NCBI RefSeq assembly: GCF_003202235.1 | Contig: NZ_MASU01000013.1 | Location: forward strand, 558,001 to 622,000 | Length of the DNA: 64,000 bases | Reading direction: 5' to 3' | From: Prauserella flavalba | GTDB taxonomy: Bacteria > Actinomycetota > Actinomycetes > Mycobacteriales > Pseudonocardiaceae | In this document: in pieces, positions 56,517 through 64,000 of the stretch | Layout: every line of letters starts with the position of its first letter | How positions within the stretch are numbered: the first letter of the stretch is position 1 | The notes under the pieces: model-generated | What the model saw: the letters and a program-made list of their open reading frames with translations, nothing else | The model's database searches: none | What the model was told of the DNA's origin: nothing | Program-made: the position numbers and the translations under genes

Positions 56517-58316
56517 ATGCGGGTGGGTGGGCTGCTGGTCCCGATGGTGCTGGCCGGGTCGATGCTGCTCGCGGTGCCCGTGTCGGCGCAGGAACCGCCG
56601 CGGCCGCCGACCGACCCCGGCGACCTGCGCGTCGAGGCCGGGATCGCGCCGGGTTCCCCGGTGCCCGACCCGAGGCCGGGTGAGGCGTTCGCCGATCCGG
56701 TGGTGGCCGACCTGCAGCGCGCCGCGAGCCAGGTGCAGCGCGAGCTCGGGCAGCTCTCCGGCCAGATCCAGGAAGCGCAGCAGGCGGTCGATCGCGCGGC
56801 GTCGAGGCTCGCGACCGCCAGGCAGCAGCGCGAGCAGGCCGAGGCGGCGCTGGCCGCGCAGCAGCGGGAGATCGACGAGTTCTCGCGTTCGGTGTTCACG
56901 GCGATGGGCAGGGCCGACGAGTTCCGGTTGCTCGTCACCGCGGCCAACCCGGAGGAACTGCTCGGCGGCACGTCGCTGCTGAACCGGCTCAGGGCCGAGC
57001 AGGACCAGCGGCTGGCCGGCGCGCTCACGCGGCAGCGCGAGGCCGTGGCCACCGAACGCGCCGCCGAGGCCGACGAGCGGGCCGCGGCCGAGAGCGTGGC
57101 TGAGCTGGAGCGCCGCAGCGGCGACGCCACGAACCGCGCCGACGCCGTGTCGGCCGAGCTGCGGGATCCGATCGACGCGGCGAACGCGGCCGTCGTCGCC
57201 CAGCAGCGCGCGCAGCAGCAGCGCAACACCGAAACCGCGGCGAGCTGGCGCGCCTACCTCGGCAGGCTCGACGCGGCGGGTATCGAGCCGCCGCCCGCGG
57301 CGACGCTGCGCGACCCCGCGCTGCTGCCCGCCGGGCTGCGGGCGCTGCCGGGCAAGGGCGGCAGGCCACAGGCCGGGGTCGCTCAGGTCGGTGTGAACGG
57401 GCAGCGGCTGCTCGTCCTGCCCCGGGAGACGATCAACGCCGTTTCGGCCGCCGTGGAGGCACTGGGCAGGCCGTACGTGCCGAGAGAGGGCGGCGAGGGG
57501 CCCGTGGCCTACTCGTGTGACGGACTGGTGCGCTCGGTGTTCGCCAAGGCGGGGCTCACGCTTCCCGCCGCGGCGGCGGAGCAGTTCGCCCGTGGACGGC
57601 CGGTGCCCGCCGCCGACGCGCAGCCGGGCGACCTCGTGTTCGTCGGCCCCGCGCGGTACGGCGTGCAGTCGGTGGGCATCGTCCTCGACGAGCGGACCAT
57701 GCTGGCCGCCGACGCGCGGCTGGCCGGAGTCGTCGTGGCCGACCGGCCCGCGGGCGACAGCCTGCTCGGCGTCGTGCGGCCCGCGCTCGGCCAGCGGGAG
57801 CCCGGTCCCGTGCCGCAGCGGGCGAAGGGGGAGCTGACCTGGCGCTGTGGCGGCGTGGAGCTGCCGCCGAGGCAGACGGGCACCGCGGGGGCCGACGAGG
57901 CCGCGGGCGCCTGGGGCGGCTATCCCAACGGGCTCATCCCCGGTGCGGCGCTGTGCCCGATCGGCGTCGGCTCGCACGTGCTGCGTTGCGACGCCGCGCA
58001 GTCGTTCCAGGCGATGTCGCGGGCGTACGCCGGCACGTTCGGCCAGGCGCTGTGCCTCACCGACTCCTACCGGACGTTCTCCGCCCAGGTGGAGCTGTAC
58101 CGGCGCAAACCGTCGCTCGCGGCGGTTCCGGGCACGAGCAACCACGGCTGGGGCCTCGCGGTCGACCTGTGCGGCGGCGCCCAGTCGTTCGGCACGCCGC
58201 AGTACGGCTGGCTCGCGGGCAACGCCCGCGCGTTCGGCTGGGTGAACCCGGGCTGGGCGCGGCAGGGCGGCGGCCGGGAGGAGCCGTGGCACTGGGAGTT
58301 CGTCGGCACGCTGTAG
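56517..58316 (+). CDS. Secreted coiled-coil protein: degenerate NlpC/P60 domain fused to VanY-type carboxypeptidase
   Basis: A 599-residue exported protein. Signal peptide about 1-24 (ending PVSAQE), coiled coil about 62-245, an NlpC/P60-like domain about 305-425 and a VanY/D,D-carboxypeptidase domain about 470-599. The VanY zinc ligands are intact: H543 and D550 (SNHGWGLAVD), E589 and H592 (EPWHWEF). In the NlpC-like part C334 remains (YSCDG), but the catalytic His is replaced by S385 (QSVGIV where active enzymes have SHVGIY). The ATG at 56517 has GGAGG upstream. It probably trims peptidoglycan stem peptides. Confidence 0.87.
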   Translation: MRVGGLLVPMVLAGSMLLAVPVSAQEPPRPPTDPGDLRVEAGIAPGSPVPDPRPGEAFADPVVADLQRAASQVQRELGQLSGQIQEAQQAVDRAASRLATARQQREQAEAALAAQQREIDEFSRSVFTAMGRADEFRLLVTAANPEELLGGTSLLNRLRAEQDQRLAGALTRQREAVATERAAEADERAAAESVAELERRSGDATNRADAVSAELRDPIDAANAAVVAQQRAQQQRNTETAASWRAYLGRLDAAGIEPPPAATLRDPALLPAGLRALPGKGGRPQAGVAQVGVNGQRLLVLPRETINAVSAAVEALGRPYVPREGGEGPVAYSCDGLVRSVFAKAGLTLPAAAAEQFARGRPVPAADAQPGDLVFVGPARYGVQSVGIVLDERTMLAADARLAGVVVADRPAGDSLLGVVRPALGQREPGPVPQRAKGELTWRCGGVELPPRQTGTAGADEAAGAWGGYPNGLIPGAALCPIGVGSHVLRCDAAQSFQAMSRAYAGTFGQALCLTDSYRTFSAQVELYRRKPSLAAVPGTSNHGWGLAVDLCGGAQSFGTPQYGWLAGNARAFGWVNPGWARQGGGREEPWHWEFVGTL

Positions 58317-58360
58317 CGTGCGTCCGGAAATTGTCGGTGGTGGTCCCTACCTTCTCCGGC

Positions 58361-58603
58361 ATGGACTACTTCGACGAGAACACACTGGTCATCGACTGTG
58401 ACCGTTGCCAGGTCCGTGGGGACGCCTGCTCCGACTGCGTGGTGAGCGTGCTGCTCGGCGCGCCGCCGTCGGTGGAGTGGGACACCGAGGAGCAGCGCGC
58501 GGTGGACGCGCTCGCGGAGGCCGGTATGGTGCCGCGGCTGCGGCTCGTGCCGGAGGGGCCGGGGAGCCGGGGGAGGCCGGGAAAGCACCGCAGGGCCGGC
58601 TGA
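58361..58603 (+). CDS. Small cysteine-rich protein
   Basis: An 80-residue acidic protein starting MDYFDENTLVIDCDRC with two CxxC pairs (CDRC and CSDC, within about 12 residues of each other), suggesting a metal site. The C-terminal 20 residues are basic. No function known; similar short proteins occur upstream of NlpC/P60 genes in actinobacteria as far as I recall. It starts 44 bp after the VanY fusion. Confidence 0.75.
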   Translation: MDYFDENTLVIDCDRCQVRGDACSDCVVSVLLGAPPSVEWDTEEQRAVDALAEAGMVPRLRLVPEGPGSRGRPGKHRRAG

Positions 58604-59030
58604 CTACGCGCGCAAAGGCGATGCGTTGAGCGGTCCATCCGATCAGGTGAACGGTCGGCGCGGATACAGCGGCGCATTGTTGCATCTGTCACATCGAGCG
58701 ACTAAGCGCTGGTCCAATGGGGGTGTCGCCTCCGGTTGGCGATTTTCAGTACCCCATCGGTGGACGCGAGCACCGACCTTTCGTAACCTGGCCGAGATCT
58801 CGCGCCAGGCAGCCGTTCCACCAGGGTCGGCGACGCGAGGTCGCCGCCGAAGCAGCTTGCAGTCGGGGAAGCTGTGCCGGACCACTGCGCGACATCAGGT
58901 GAGTGGCGAGTACCCGCGGGTACCGCTGTGCCCGATGGCGCCGGAAACGCTGGAACGTGACGAGGGCCCCCGACCTCACGCGGTCCAGTGCGCCCGGTAG
59001 GCGGCCGAGAGCAAAGGAGACAGACGCGAC
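58604..59030 (+). ncRNA. Long structured leader of the NlpC/P60 gene; possible ydaO (c-di-AMP) riboswitch
   Basis: A 427-bp stretch without a convincing gene lies before the NlpC/P60 start. It holds several stable hairpins: CCTGG/CCAGG around a CGAGATCTCG palindrome (about 58787-58809), GGCGAC/GTCGCC (about 58830-58846), CAGCTT/AAGCTG (about 58853-58874) and GTACCCGCGGGTAC (about 58909-58922). In actinobacteria, genes for NlpC/P60 and resuscitation-factor hydrolases are often preceded by the c-di-AMP-binding ydaO motif. I could not match its conserved bases with confidence, so the class is a suggestion; the structured leader itself is better supported. Confidence 0.4.
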
Positions 59031-60095
59031 GTGCAGTCGCATCCCGTGAAGCGCGTGGTCTCGGGCGCGCTGGCGGCCTCCGCCGTGATCGCGGTCGTCA
59101 CCTTCACCCAGTCCCCGGCCACCGCGTCCCCAACCCCCGCCCCCCAGAATCCCCCCGCCCTCCAGCAGCCTTCGGGCTCGGACGCGCTCGACAAGTACCG
59201 CGAGCTGGCCTCACAGGCCGAGAAGCTCAACGAGGAGTACCTGACGGCGCAGGAGGACCTCAAGGGCAAGGAAGGCGAGCTCCACCAGGCCAACAAGGAG
59301 CTGGAGAACGCCACCCAGGCCCAGCGTCAGGCCGCGGCCGACATCGAGCGCTACCGGGTCGACGTCGACAAGTTCGCCGGTGTGTCCTTCACCAGCGGTG
59401 CCCAGCTCAACAAGCTGTCCGCGCTGCTGACCGGTGACTCGGCGCAGGACTTCCTCGACCGTTCCTCGGCGCTCGACATCCTCGCCACCGACAAGAACGA
59501 GGCGCTCAGCAAGCTGCAGGGCGCCGTCGACGCGGCGAGCTCGGCCGAGAAGCAGGCCGCCGACGCGCAGCGCCGGGCACAGCAGGCCAAGGACGCCGCC
59601 GCCCGCCTCACCGCGGACCTGGAGTCCCGCAAGGAGCGGCTCGACCAGCAGGTCGAGGACCTCGCAGAGCAGGCGGGCCTGCTCAGCGACTCCGACGTGG
59701 CAGCCCAGTCCGACACCGGTCCCGACGTCGGTCCGATCTCGGCGCCCGGCGCGGCCGCCCAGGCCGCGGTCGACGCCGCGATGAGCGCGCGTGGCAGCGC
59801 GTACGTCTGGGGCGCCACCGGTCCGGACACGTTCGACTGCTCGGGCCTCACGCAGTGGGCCTACTCGCAGGCCGGCGTCAGCATCCCGCGCACCAGCAGT
59901 TCGCAGTCGACGTTCGGCCAGGCCGTGTCGCGTGACCAGCTGCAGCCGGGCGACCTGGTGTTCTTCTACTCGCCCGTCTCGCACGTCGGGATCTACATCG
60001 GCGACGGCATGATGGTCCACGCGCCCACCGAGGGCGACGTGGTCAAGGTCTCGCCGCTGCAGGACGAGTACAGCGGAGCGCGCAGGGTCGCGTGA
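59031..60095 (+). CDS. Secreted NlpC/P60 peptidoglycan endopeptidase (RipD-like)
   Basis: A 354-residue cell-wall hydrolase. Signal peptide about 1-33, coiled coil about 50-225 and a C-terminal NlpC/P60 domain with the intact triad C270 (FDCSG), H318 (SHVGIYIG) and H330. It cuts D-Glu-mDAP bonds in stem peptides. The equivalent M. tuberculosis gene is Rv2190c. The GTG at 59031 follows AAAGGAG. Its long leader suggests RNA-level control. Confidence 0.94.
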   Translation: MQSHPVKRVVSGALAASAVIAVVTFTQSPATASPTPAPQNPPALQQPSGSDALDKYRELASQAEKLNEEYLTAQEDLKGKEGELHQANKELENATQAQRQAAADIERYRVDVDKFAGVSFTSGAQLNKLSALLTGDSAQDFLDRSSALDILATDKNEALSKLQGAVDAASSAEKQAADAQRRAQQAKDAAARLTADLESRKERLDQQVEDLAEQAGLLSDSDVAAQSDTGPDVGPISAPGAAAQAAVDAAMSARGSAYVWGATGPDTFDCSGLTQWAYSQAGVSIPRTSSSQSTFGQAVSRDQLQPGDLVFFYSPVSHVGIYIGDGMMVHAPTEGDVVKVSPLQDEYSGARRVA

Positions 60096-60136
60096 CGAAC
60101 GACGGTTTCACCCCCGGGGCGGGATAGTCTCCAGCC

Positions 60137-61294
60137 ATGCGCCGCACGCTCTTGGTGACGAACGACTTCCCGCCCCGGCCGGGTGGAATCCAGTCCTATC
60201 TGCACGCACTGGCCACCCGGCTGCCCGCCGACGACCTGGTGGTCTACGCGCCGTCGTGGGAGCGCGGTTCCGGCTCGCACCGGAAGTTCGACGCCGAGGC
60301 CCCGTTCGAGGTCGTCCGGCATCCCACCTCTCTCATGCTGCCGACGCCGGATGTGTTGCGGCGGGCCAGGAACATCCTCCGCGCGCGCGGCTGTGAGGCC
60401 GTGTGGTTCGGCGCGGCCGCCCCGCTCTCGCTGCTTGGCAGTCCACTGAGGACGGTCGGTGCGCAGCGCGTGGTGGCGTGCACCCACGGCCACGAGGTCG
60501 GCTGGTCCATGCTGCCCGCCGCACGTCAGGCGCTGCGGCGCATCGGTGACACCGCGGACGTGGTGACCTACGTCAGCGACTACACGCGCCGCCGGTTCGC
60601 GGCGGCCTTCGGCCCGTTCGCCGGTCTCGAACACCTGCCTTCCGGCGTCGATCCCGGTCAGTTCAAACCGGACGACGCCGCGCGCGAGGAGATCCGCAAG
60701 CGCCACGACCTCGGTGACCGTCCCGTGGTGGTGTGCGTGTCCCGGCTCGTGCCGCGCAAGGGCCAGGACATGCTCGTGCGCGCGCTGCCGGAGCTGCGCA
60801 AGCGGGTTCCGGACGCCGCGCTGCTCCTGGTCGGTGGCGGCCCGTACCGCAAGCGGCTCGCCGAACTGGCCCGGGAGAACGGCGTCGAGCAGCACGTGGT
60901 GCTCACGGGTTCGGTGCCGTGGGAGGAGCTGCCCGCGCACTACGCGGCGGGTGACGTGTTCGCGATGCCGGCGAGGACGCGGGGCAAGGGGCTCGACGTG
61001 GAGGGCCTGGGCATCGTCTACCTGGAGGCGTCGGCGACGGGGCTGCCCGTGGTGGCCGGCAACTCGGGGGGTGCGCCGGAGACCGTGCTCGACGAGGTGA
61101 CCGGGCACGTCGTGGATGGCCGGCGGCTCGACCAGCTCGTGGACACGGTCGCCCCGCTGCTCGCCGATCCGGTGCGCGCGCGGCGCATGGGTGAGGCGGG
61201 CCGCGAGTGGGTCAGCGAGCACTGGCGGTGGGACATCCTGGCCAGGCGGCTTGCGGCGATGCTCGACGGCACCCCGGTCACGCTGGCGGGCTGA
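60137..61294 (+). CDS. pimB: GDP-mannose-dependent phosphatidylinositol mannosyltransferase
   Basis: A GT4-family (GT-B fold) glycosyltransferase of 385 residues that adds the second mannose in phosphatidylinositol mannoside synthesis at the membrane. Signatures: NDFPPRPGGIQSYLH, CTHGHEVGWSML, VCVSRLVPRKGQD and the C-terminal EGLGIVYLEASATGLPVVAG pattern with catalytic Glu (quoted in part). Position next to NlpC/P60 matches Rv2188c. It overlaps the convergent kinase-like gene by 17 bp. Confidence 0.93.
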   Translation: MRRTLLVTNDFPPRPGGIQSYLHALATRLPADDLVVYAPSWERGSGSHRKFDAEAPFEVVRHPTSLMLPTPDVLRRARNILRARGCEAVWFGAAAPLSLLGSPLRTVGAQRVVACTHGHEVGWSMLPAARQALRRIGDTADVVTYVSDYTRRRFAAAFGPFAGLEHLPSGVDPGQFKPDDAAREEIRKRHDLGDRPVVVCVSRLVPRKGQDMLVRALPELRKRVPDAALLLVGGGPYRKRLAELARENGVEQHVVLTGSVPWEELPAHYAAGDVFAMPARTRGKGLDVEGLGIVYLEASATGLPVVAGNSGGAPETVLDEVTGHVVDGRRLDQLVDTVAPLLADPVRARRMGEAGREWVSEHWRWDILARRLAAMLDGTPVTLAG

Positions 61295-61910
61295 CGCGCA
61301 TCGCTGGGTTGCGCGGATGGTCCATCCGCACCACGACATCCGCCGTCTCCTCTGGCCGCACCTCGCGGTCGTAGCGCGCGTACGCGGGCAGCGCCCAGGT
61401 TTCCTCGCCGGGCAGCCTCCGGTCGCGTGCGGCGGGGGAGAGCCACAGGTGCACGACGAGGTCGGCCGGGAGACCCCGGCCCAGGAGCAGTTCCCCGTCG
61501 AGCAGCAGCACCGCCCCGTCCGGCAGCCTCGTGCGCGGCAGCCGGTAGGCGCGATCGCGGTCGCGGTCCCACAGCGCGGGCAGCACCTCGCCGCTGCCGT
61601 CCGGCGCGAGCGGGTCGAACACCTCACGCCGCAGCGCGGAAACGTCCAGCCAGTCCTCGTAGCGCACGTCCGGGTCGTGACGGCCCCGTTCGAGCCGCAG
61701 TGACGCCGGGCGGAGGAAATCCCACGCCGACACGCGCAGCACCTCGCGGCCGAGGACCCGCAGCGGGTCGACGAGCGCGTCGGCCAGCCGCGCCGGTTCC
61801 GGGCCGGCGCCGTCGACGACCACTCTGGTCCACGGCCGTGCGGACAGGCCCGCGATGCGCTCCGTGAGCTCCTCGACGAGCCGTTCCGGGGAGATCGGCC
61901 GGTAGCTCAC
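61278..61910 (-). CDS. Uridine-kinase-like protein with degraded P-loop
   Basis: A 210-residue protein like the actinobacterial uridine kinase family: ALVDPLRVLGREVLRVSAWDFLRPAS, RYEDWLDVSALRREVFDPL and VLLLDGELLLG (parts). The nucleotide-binding loop reads VVVDGAGPEPARLADAL, where relatives have a Gly-Lys-Ser/Thr ending, so the key lysine is absent. It may be inactive or may use another phosphate-binding mode. The GTG overlaps the TetR stop (GTGA), so the pair is coupled. Confidence 0.78.
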   Translation of the reverse strand: MSYRPISPERLVEELTERIAGLSARPWTRVVVDGAGPEPARLADALVDPLRVLGREVLRVSAWDFLRPASLRLERGRHDPDVRYEDWLDVSALRREVFDPLAPDGSGEVLPALWDRDRDRAYRLPRTRLPDGAVLLLDGELLLGRGLPADLVVHLWLSPAARDRRLPGEETWALPAYARYDREVRPEETADVVVRMDHPRNPAMRVSPPA

Positions 61911-62467
61911 GGCGTCACCCCCGTGAGCACCGTGTCGACCAGCTCCCGTACCGAGGCCTTGCGCGGTGTCTCGCCCCGGCCCAGCACGCGCAGCCAGAGC
62001 GCCCCGGCGAGCAGGTCCATGACCAGTTTCGGGTCGGCGTCAGGCCGCAGCTCGCCGCGGCCGGCGGCGCGCTCGAACACGATCCGTTCCCTGCGCAGCC
62101 GGTCGGCGAAGAAGGCGCGCGTGAAACCGGCGAGTTCGGGCCGGTGGGTCGCGGCTCCCAGTACCGCGGTGACCACGGTCCCCGTCGCCCTGCCGGTGAG
62201 CAGCCGCAGGATCTGCTCGACCAGCGCGCACAGGTCCTCGCGGAGGCTGCCGGTGTCGGGCACGGTCAGCTCGAGCAGGCCGGCGTCGGTGAGGGCCGCG
62301 CCGAGCAGCGCGTCCTTCGACGGCCACCACCGGTAGATCGTCGTCTTGTTCACGCCCGAACGCGCCGCGACGCCCTCGATGGTGAGGCCGTCGTAGCCGT
62401 GCTCGGTGAGCAGGGCGAGCGTCGCGGCGTACACGTCCTGCGCTCGGCGCGGTCCGCTGGCTGGCAC
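61907..62467 (-). CDS. TetR family transcriptional regulator
   Basis: A 186-residue repressor with an N-terminal HTH (LTIEGVAARSGVNKTTIYRWW) and a TetR_C-like ligand domain. The GTG start at 62467 lies 11 bp from a perfect 8-bp inverted repeat, its probable autoregulatory operator. It is coupled to the uridine-kinase-like gene downstream and divergent from a P450 remnant. Confidence 0.92.
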   Translation of the reverse strand: MPASGPRRAQDVYAATLALLTEHGYDGLTIEGVAARSGVNKTTIYRWWPSKDALLGAALTDAGLLELTVPDTGSLREDLCALVEQILRLLTGRATGTVVTAVLGAATHRPELAGFTRAFFADRLRRERIVFERAAGRGELRPDADPKLVMDLLAGALWLRVLGRGETPRKASVRELVDTVLTGVTP

Positions 62468-62478
62468 CGGCCTATACT

Positions 62479-62498
62479 ACAACGCAACGGTGCGTTGT
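62479..62498. promoter_or_regulatory. TetR operator candidate
   Basis: ACAACGCA-ACGG-TGCGTTGT, a perfect 8-bp inverted repeat with a 4-bp spacer, lies directly before the TetR gene start on the reverse strand. Confidence 0.7.
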
Positions 62499-62639
62499 GC
62501 TTTGAGGAGTCGCGCGATGGCTGCCGTGGGTGCCCGCACGAGTGTGGGACCGGCTCGACGTGTCGCGAACGCACGCCACGGTCGCGATCGGGCTCATGGG
62601 CGGGGTGATGGCCGCCGCGTCGTTCGCGGGGGCCCGCAC

Positions 62640-62942
62640 GCGCTGTCGCCCGGCGTGATCGAGGAGTTCCTCCGCTACGACGGGCCGATCAACCTCGCGA
62701 CGCTGCGCTACACCACCGAGCCGGTGCGCGTCGATGACGTGGAGATCCCCGCGCACGCGCTCGTGCTCGTCGCCCTGCTGGCGGCCAACCGCGACGAGGC
62801 GCGGGTTCCCGATCCGGACCGGCTCGACATCACGCGGTCCGCGAACGGGCATCTCGCGTTCGCCGAGGCGGGGGACGCTCTGTGCTGGCGGGACAGCACA
62901 CTTGTGCACGCACTGGAGTCGCTGCGGGTGCGCCTCACCTGA
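62640..62942 (+). pseudogene. Cytochrome P450 remnant
   Basis: About 100 codons read as the C-terminal middle of a P450: a K-helix ExxR in VIEEFLRYDGPI, then [35 protein letters not shown] and [16 protein letters not shown]. The expected haem loop (FGxGxHxC) is altered and followed by a shortened end (LESLRVRLT). The N-terminal about 250 residues are missing; upstream sequence in other frames shows no clear P450 text. It cannot make a working enzyme. Confidence 0.75.
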
Positions 62943-62995
62943 CCCGGCGGCGCACGTCACGTTCCGGCGGCCGTCGCCGCGCCTACAGTGCTGCC

Positions 62996-64000
62996 ATGCG
63001 TCAGGACGAGCTGCTCGCACTCGATGCCGAGCACGTGTGGCACCCGTACGGCCCGATGCCGGCGACGGTGCCTCCGCTGCTGGTCGGCGAGGCCGAGGGC
63101 GTCCGGCTCCGCCTCGCCGACGGGCGCGAGCTGATCGACGGCATGTCGTCGTGGTGGGCGGCCATCCACGGTTACCGGCACCCGGTCCTCGACGCGGCAC
63201 TCACCGAGCAGGTGGGGCGCATGAGTCACGTGATGTTCGGCGGGCTCACCCACGAGCCCGCCATCCGGCTGGCGACCACGCTCGTCGACCTCGCCCCCGA
63301 CGGCCTGCGGCACGTGTTCCTGTGCGACTCGGGATCGGTCTCGGTCGAGGTCGCGATCAAGATGTGCCTGCAGTACCAGCGCTCGCTGGGGCGGACCGGC
63401 AAGCGCAGGCTGCTGACCTGGCGCGGCGGCTACCACGGCGACACGTTCCACCCGATGAGCGTGTGCGACCCCGAGGGCGGCATGCACGCGTTGTGGCGTG
63501 GGGTGCTGCCCGAGCAACTTTTCGTGCCCGCGCCGCCCTCCGGTTTCGCGACCGAGCCAGACGAGTCCTATGTGGACGAGCTGGCTCGCGCGGTCGAGCG
63601 GAACGCGGGCGAGCTGGCCGCCGTGATCGTCGAACCCGTGGTGCAGGGCGCGGGCGGGATGCGGTTCCACAACCCGGAATACCTGCGCGTGCTGCGCGAG
63701 GTGACCGAGGCCAACGACGTGCTGCTGGTGTTCGACGAGATCGCCACGGGCTTCGGGCGCACCGGCCGGATGTTCGCCGCCGGGCACGCCGGGGTGACGC
63801 CGGACGTGCTGTGCGTCGGCAAGGCACTGACCGGCGGCTACCTCACCGCCGCCGCCGCGCTGTGCACGCCGGAGGTGGCCGCCGGGATCTCCCGTGGCGA
63901 GCTCCCGGTGCTCGCGCATGGCCCGACGTTCATGGGAAACCCGCTCTCCTGCGCGGTCGCCAACGCCTCGCTCGGCCTGCTCGCCGAGGGCACGTGGCGC
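62996..64000 (+). CDS. bioA: Adenosylmethionine-8-amino-7-oxononanoate aminotransferase, 3' end cut
   Basis: A class III PLP aminotransferase of biotin synthesis, open for 335 codons to the window edge. It begins [21 protein letters not shown]; other landmarks are [51 protein letters not shown] and the PLP lysine in [10 protein letters not shown]. The DGMSSWW motif separates BioA from other class III enzymes. The missing C-terminus is expected to be about 80-100 residues. bioF and bioD may follow outside the window. Confidence 0.95.
   Translation, partial: MRQDELLALDAEHVWHPYGPMPATVPPLLVGEAEGVRLRLADGRELIDGMSSWWAAIHGYRHPVLDAALTEQVGRMSHVMFGGLTHEPAIRLATTLVDLAPDGLRHVFLCDSGSVSVEVAIKMCLQYQRSLGRTGKRRLLTWRGGYHGDTFHPMSVCDPEGGMHALWRGVLPEQLFVPAPPSGFATEPDESYVDELARAVERNAGELAAVIVEPVVQGAGGMRFHNPEYLRVLREVTEANDVLLVFDEIATGFGRTGRMFAAGHAGVTPDVLCVGKALTGGYLTAAAALCTPEVAAGISRGELPVLAHGPTFMGNPLSCAVANASLGLLAEGTWR

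Noticed and set aside
55140-58292. 1050-codon reverse open frame
   Set aside because: Covers the NYN and VanY-fusion genes in antisense and has no domain-like text.

Overview
The window is high-GC actinobacterial DNA. Gene content and order point to the Pseudonocardiaceae (Saccharomonospora/Amycolatopsis/Prauserella type): GTG starts are common, ATGA/GTGA stop-start overlaps are frequent, a bcc-aa3 respiratory set is present (ctaC, ctaF, ctaE, qcrCAB), and the cell-envelope genes pimB, RipD-like NlpC/P60 and L,D-transpeptidase are there. As I remember the Mycobacterium tuberculosis map, the backbone corresponds in inverted orientation to roughly Rv2218 (lipA) through Rv2188c (pimB): lipA, lipB, TIGR01777, sucB/dlaT, pepA, ilvE, cobT, DUF3043, erpA, adoK, asnB, ctaC-ctaF, trpD, ctaE-qcrCAB, an exonuclease/UvrC-like protein, NlpC/P60 and pimB. 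That shared backbone makes inserted blocks stand out. I see no rRNA, tRNA or CRISPR array.

Layout. 1-3031: a partial secreted L,D-transpeptidase and an acyl-CoA dehydrogenase. 3128-4901: DedA and lipA. 4929-9173: an accessory block (SDR, hypothetical protein, TetR regulator, F420-type LLM oxidoreductase, intact IS5-family element) that separates lipA from lipB. 9184-14710: lipB, PAP2 and TIGR01777 as a coupled operon, then sucB and lpd. 14890-20868: small proteins, a SUKH-domain protein coupled to pepA, a membrane protein coupled to DUF402, and ilvE. 20958-31551: cobT, then an inserted metabolic island. 31561-35276: aldo/keto reductase, DUF3043, erpA, adoK. 35415-39540: an ABC importer and a BBE-type flavin oxidase. 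39623-51077: asnB, cytochrome oxidase and bc1 genes, EamA, a GlxA-type regulator, trpD. 51159-58603: Lrp-like protein, nucleases, a NYN protein, a cell-wall fusion protein. 58604-64000: a long leader and NlpC/P60, pimB, a kinase-like protein with TetR, a P450 remnant, and partial bioA.

The most interesting part is the island at about 22.0-31.6 kb. A SorC regulator and a dedicated HPr run divergently from a complete glucitol-type PTS (srlA-srlE-srlB-gutM). A second coupled operon follows: a COG4091/DRL-like oxidoreductase with SAF domain, E1-alpha, E1-beta and E2 of an acetoin/pyruvate-dehydrogenase-like complex, an IspD-like cytidylyltransferase and a small zinc-ribbon protein. A 16-bp operator-like sequence is present before the PTS operon, recurs as an exact inverted copy after it, and recurs again with 14/16 identity just before the second operon. 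I infer a regulon that imports and phosphorylates a polyol, plausibly 2-C-methyl-D-erythritol, oxidises it by reversing a DXR-like reaction to 1-deoxy-xylulose 5-phosphate (an acetoin-like ketol), and cleaves that to acetyl-CoA and glyceraldehyde 3-phosphate. IspD would offer a side branch into isoprenoid synthesis. The E3 subunit (lpd) and lipoylation enzymes (lipA, lipB) are encoded elsewhere in the window.

A second theme is a family of large, nearly perfect hairpins at gene ends. Most share the core AAGGCCACCTT while their outer arms vary symmetrically. A second hairpin family occurs once between genes and once in frame inside the E2 gene, where it encodes part of an interdomain linker.
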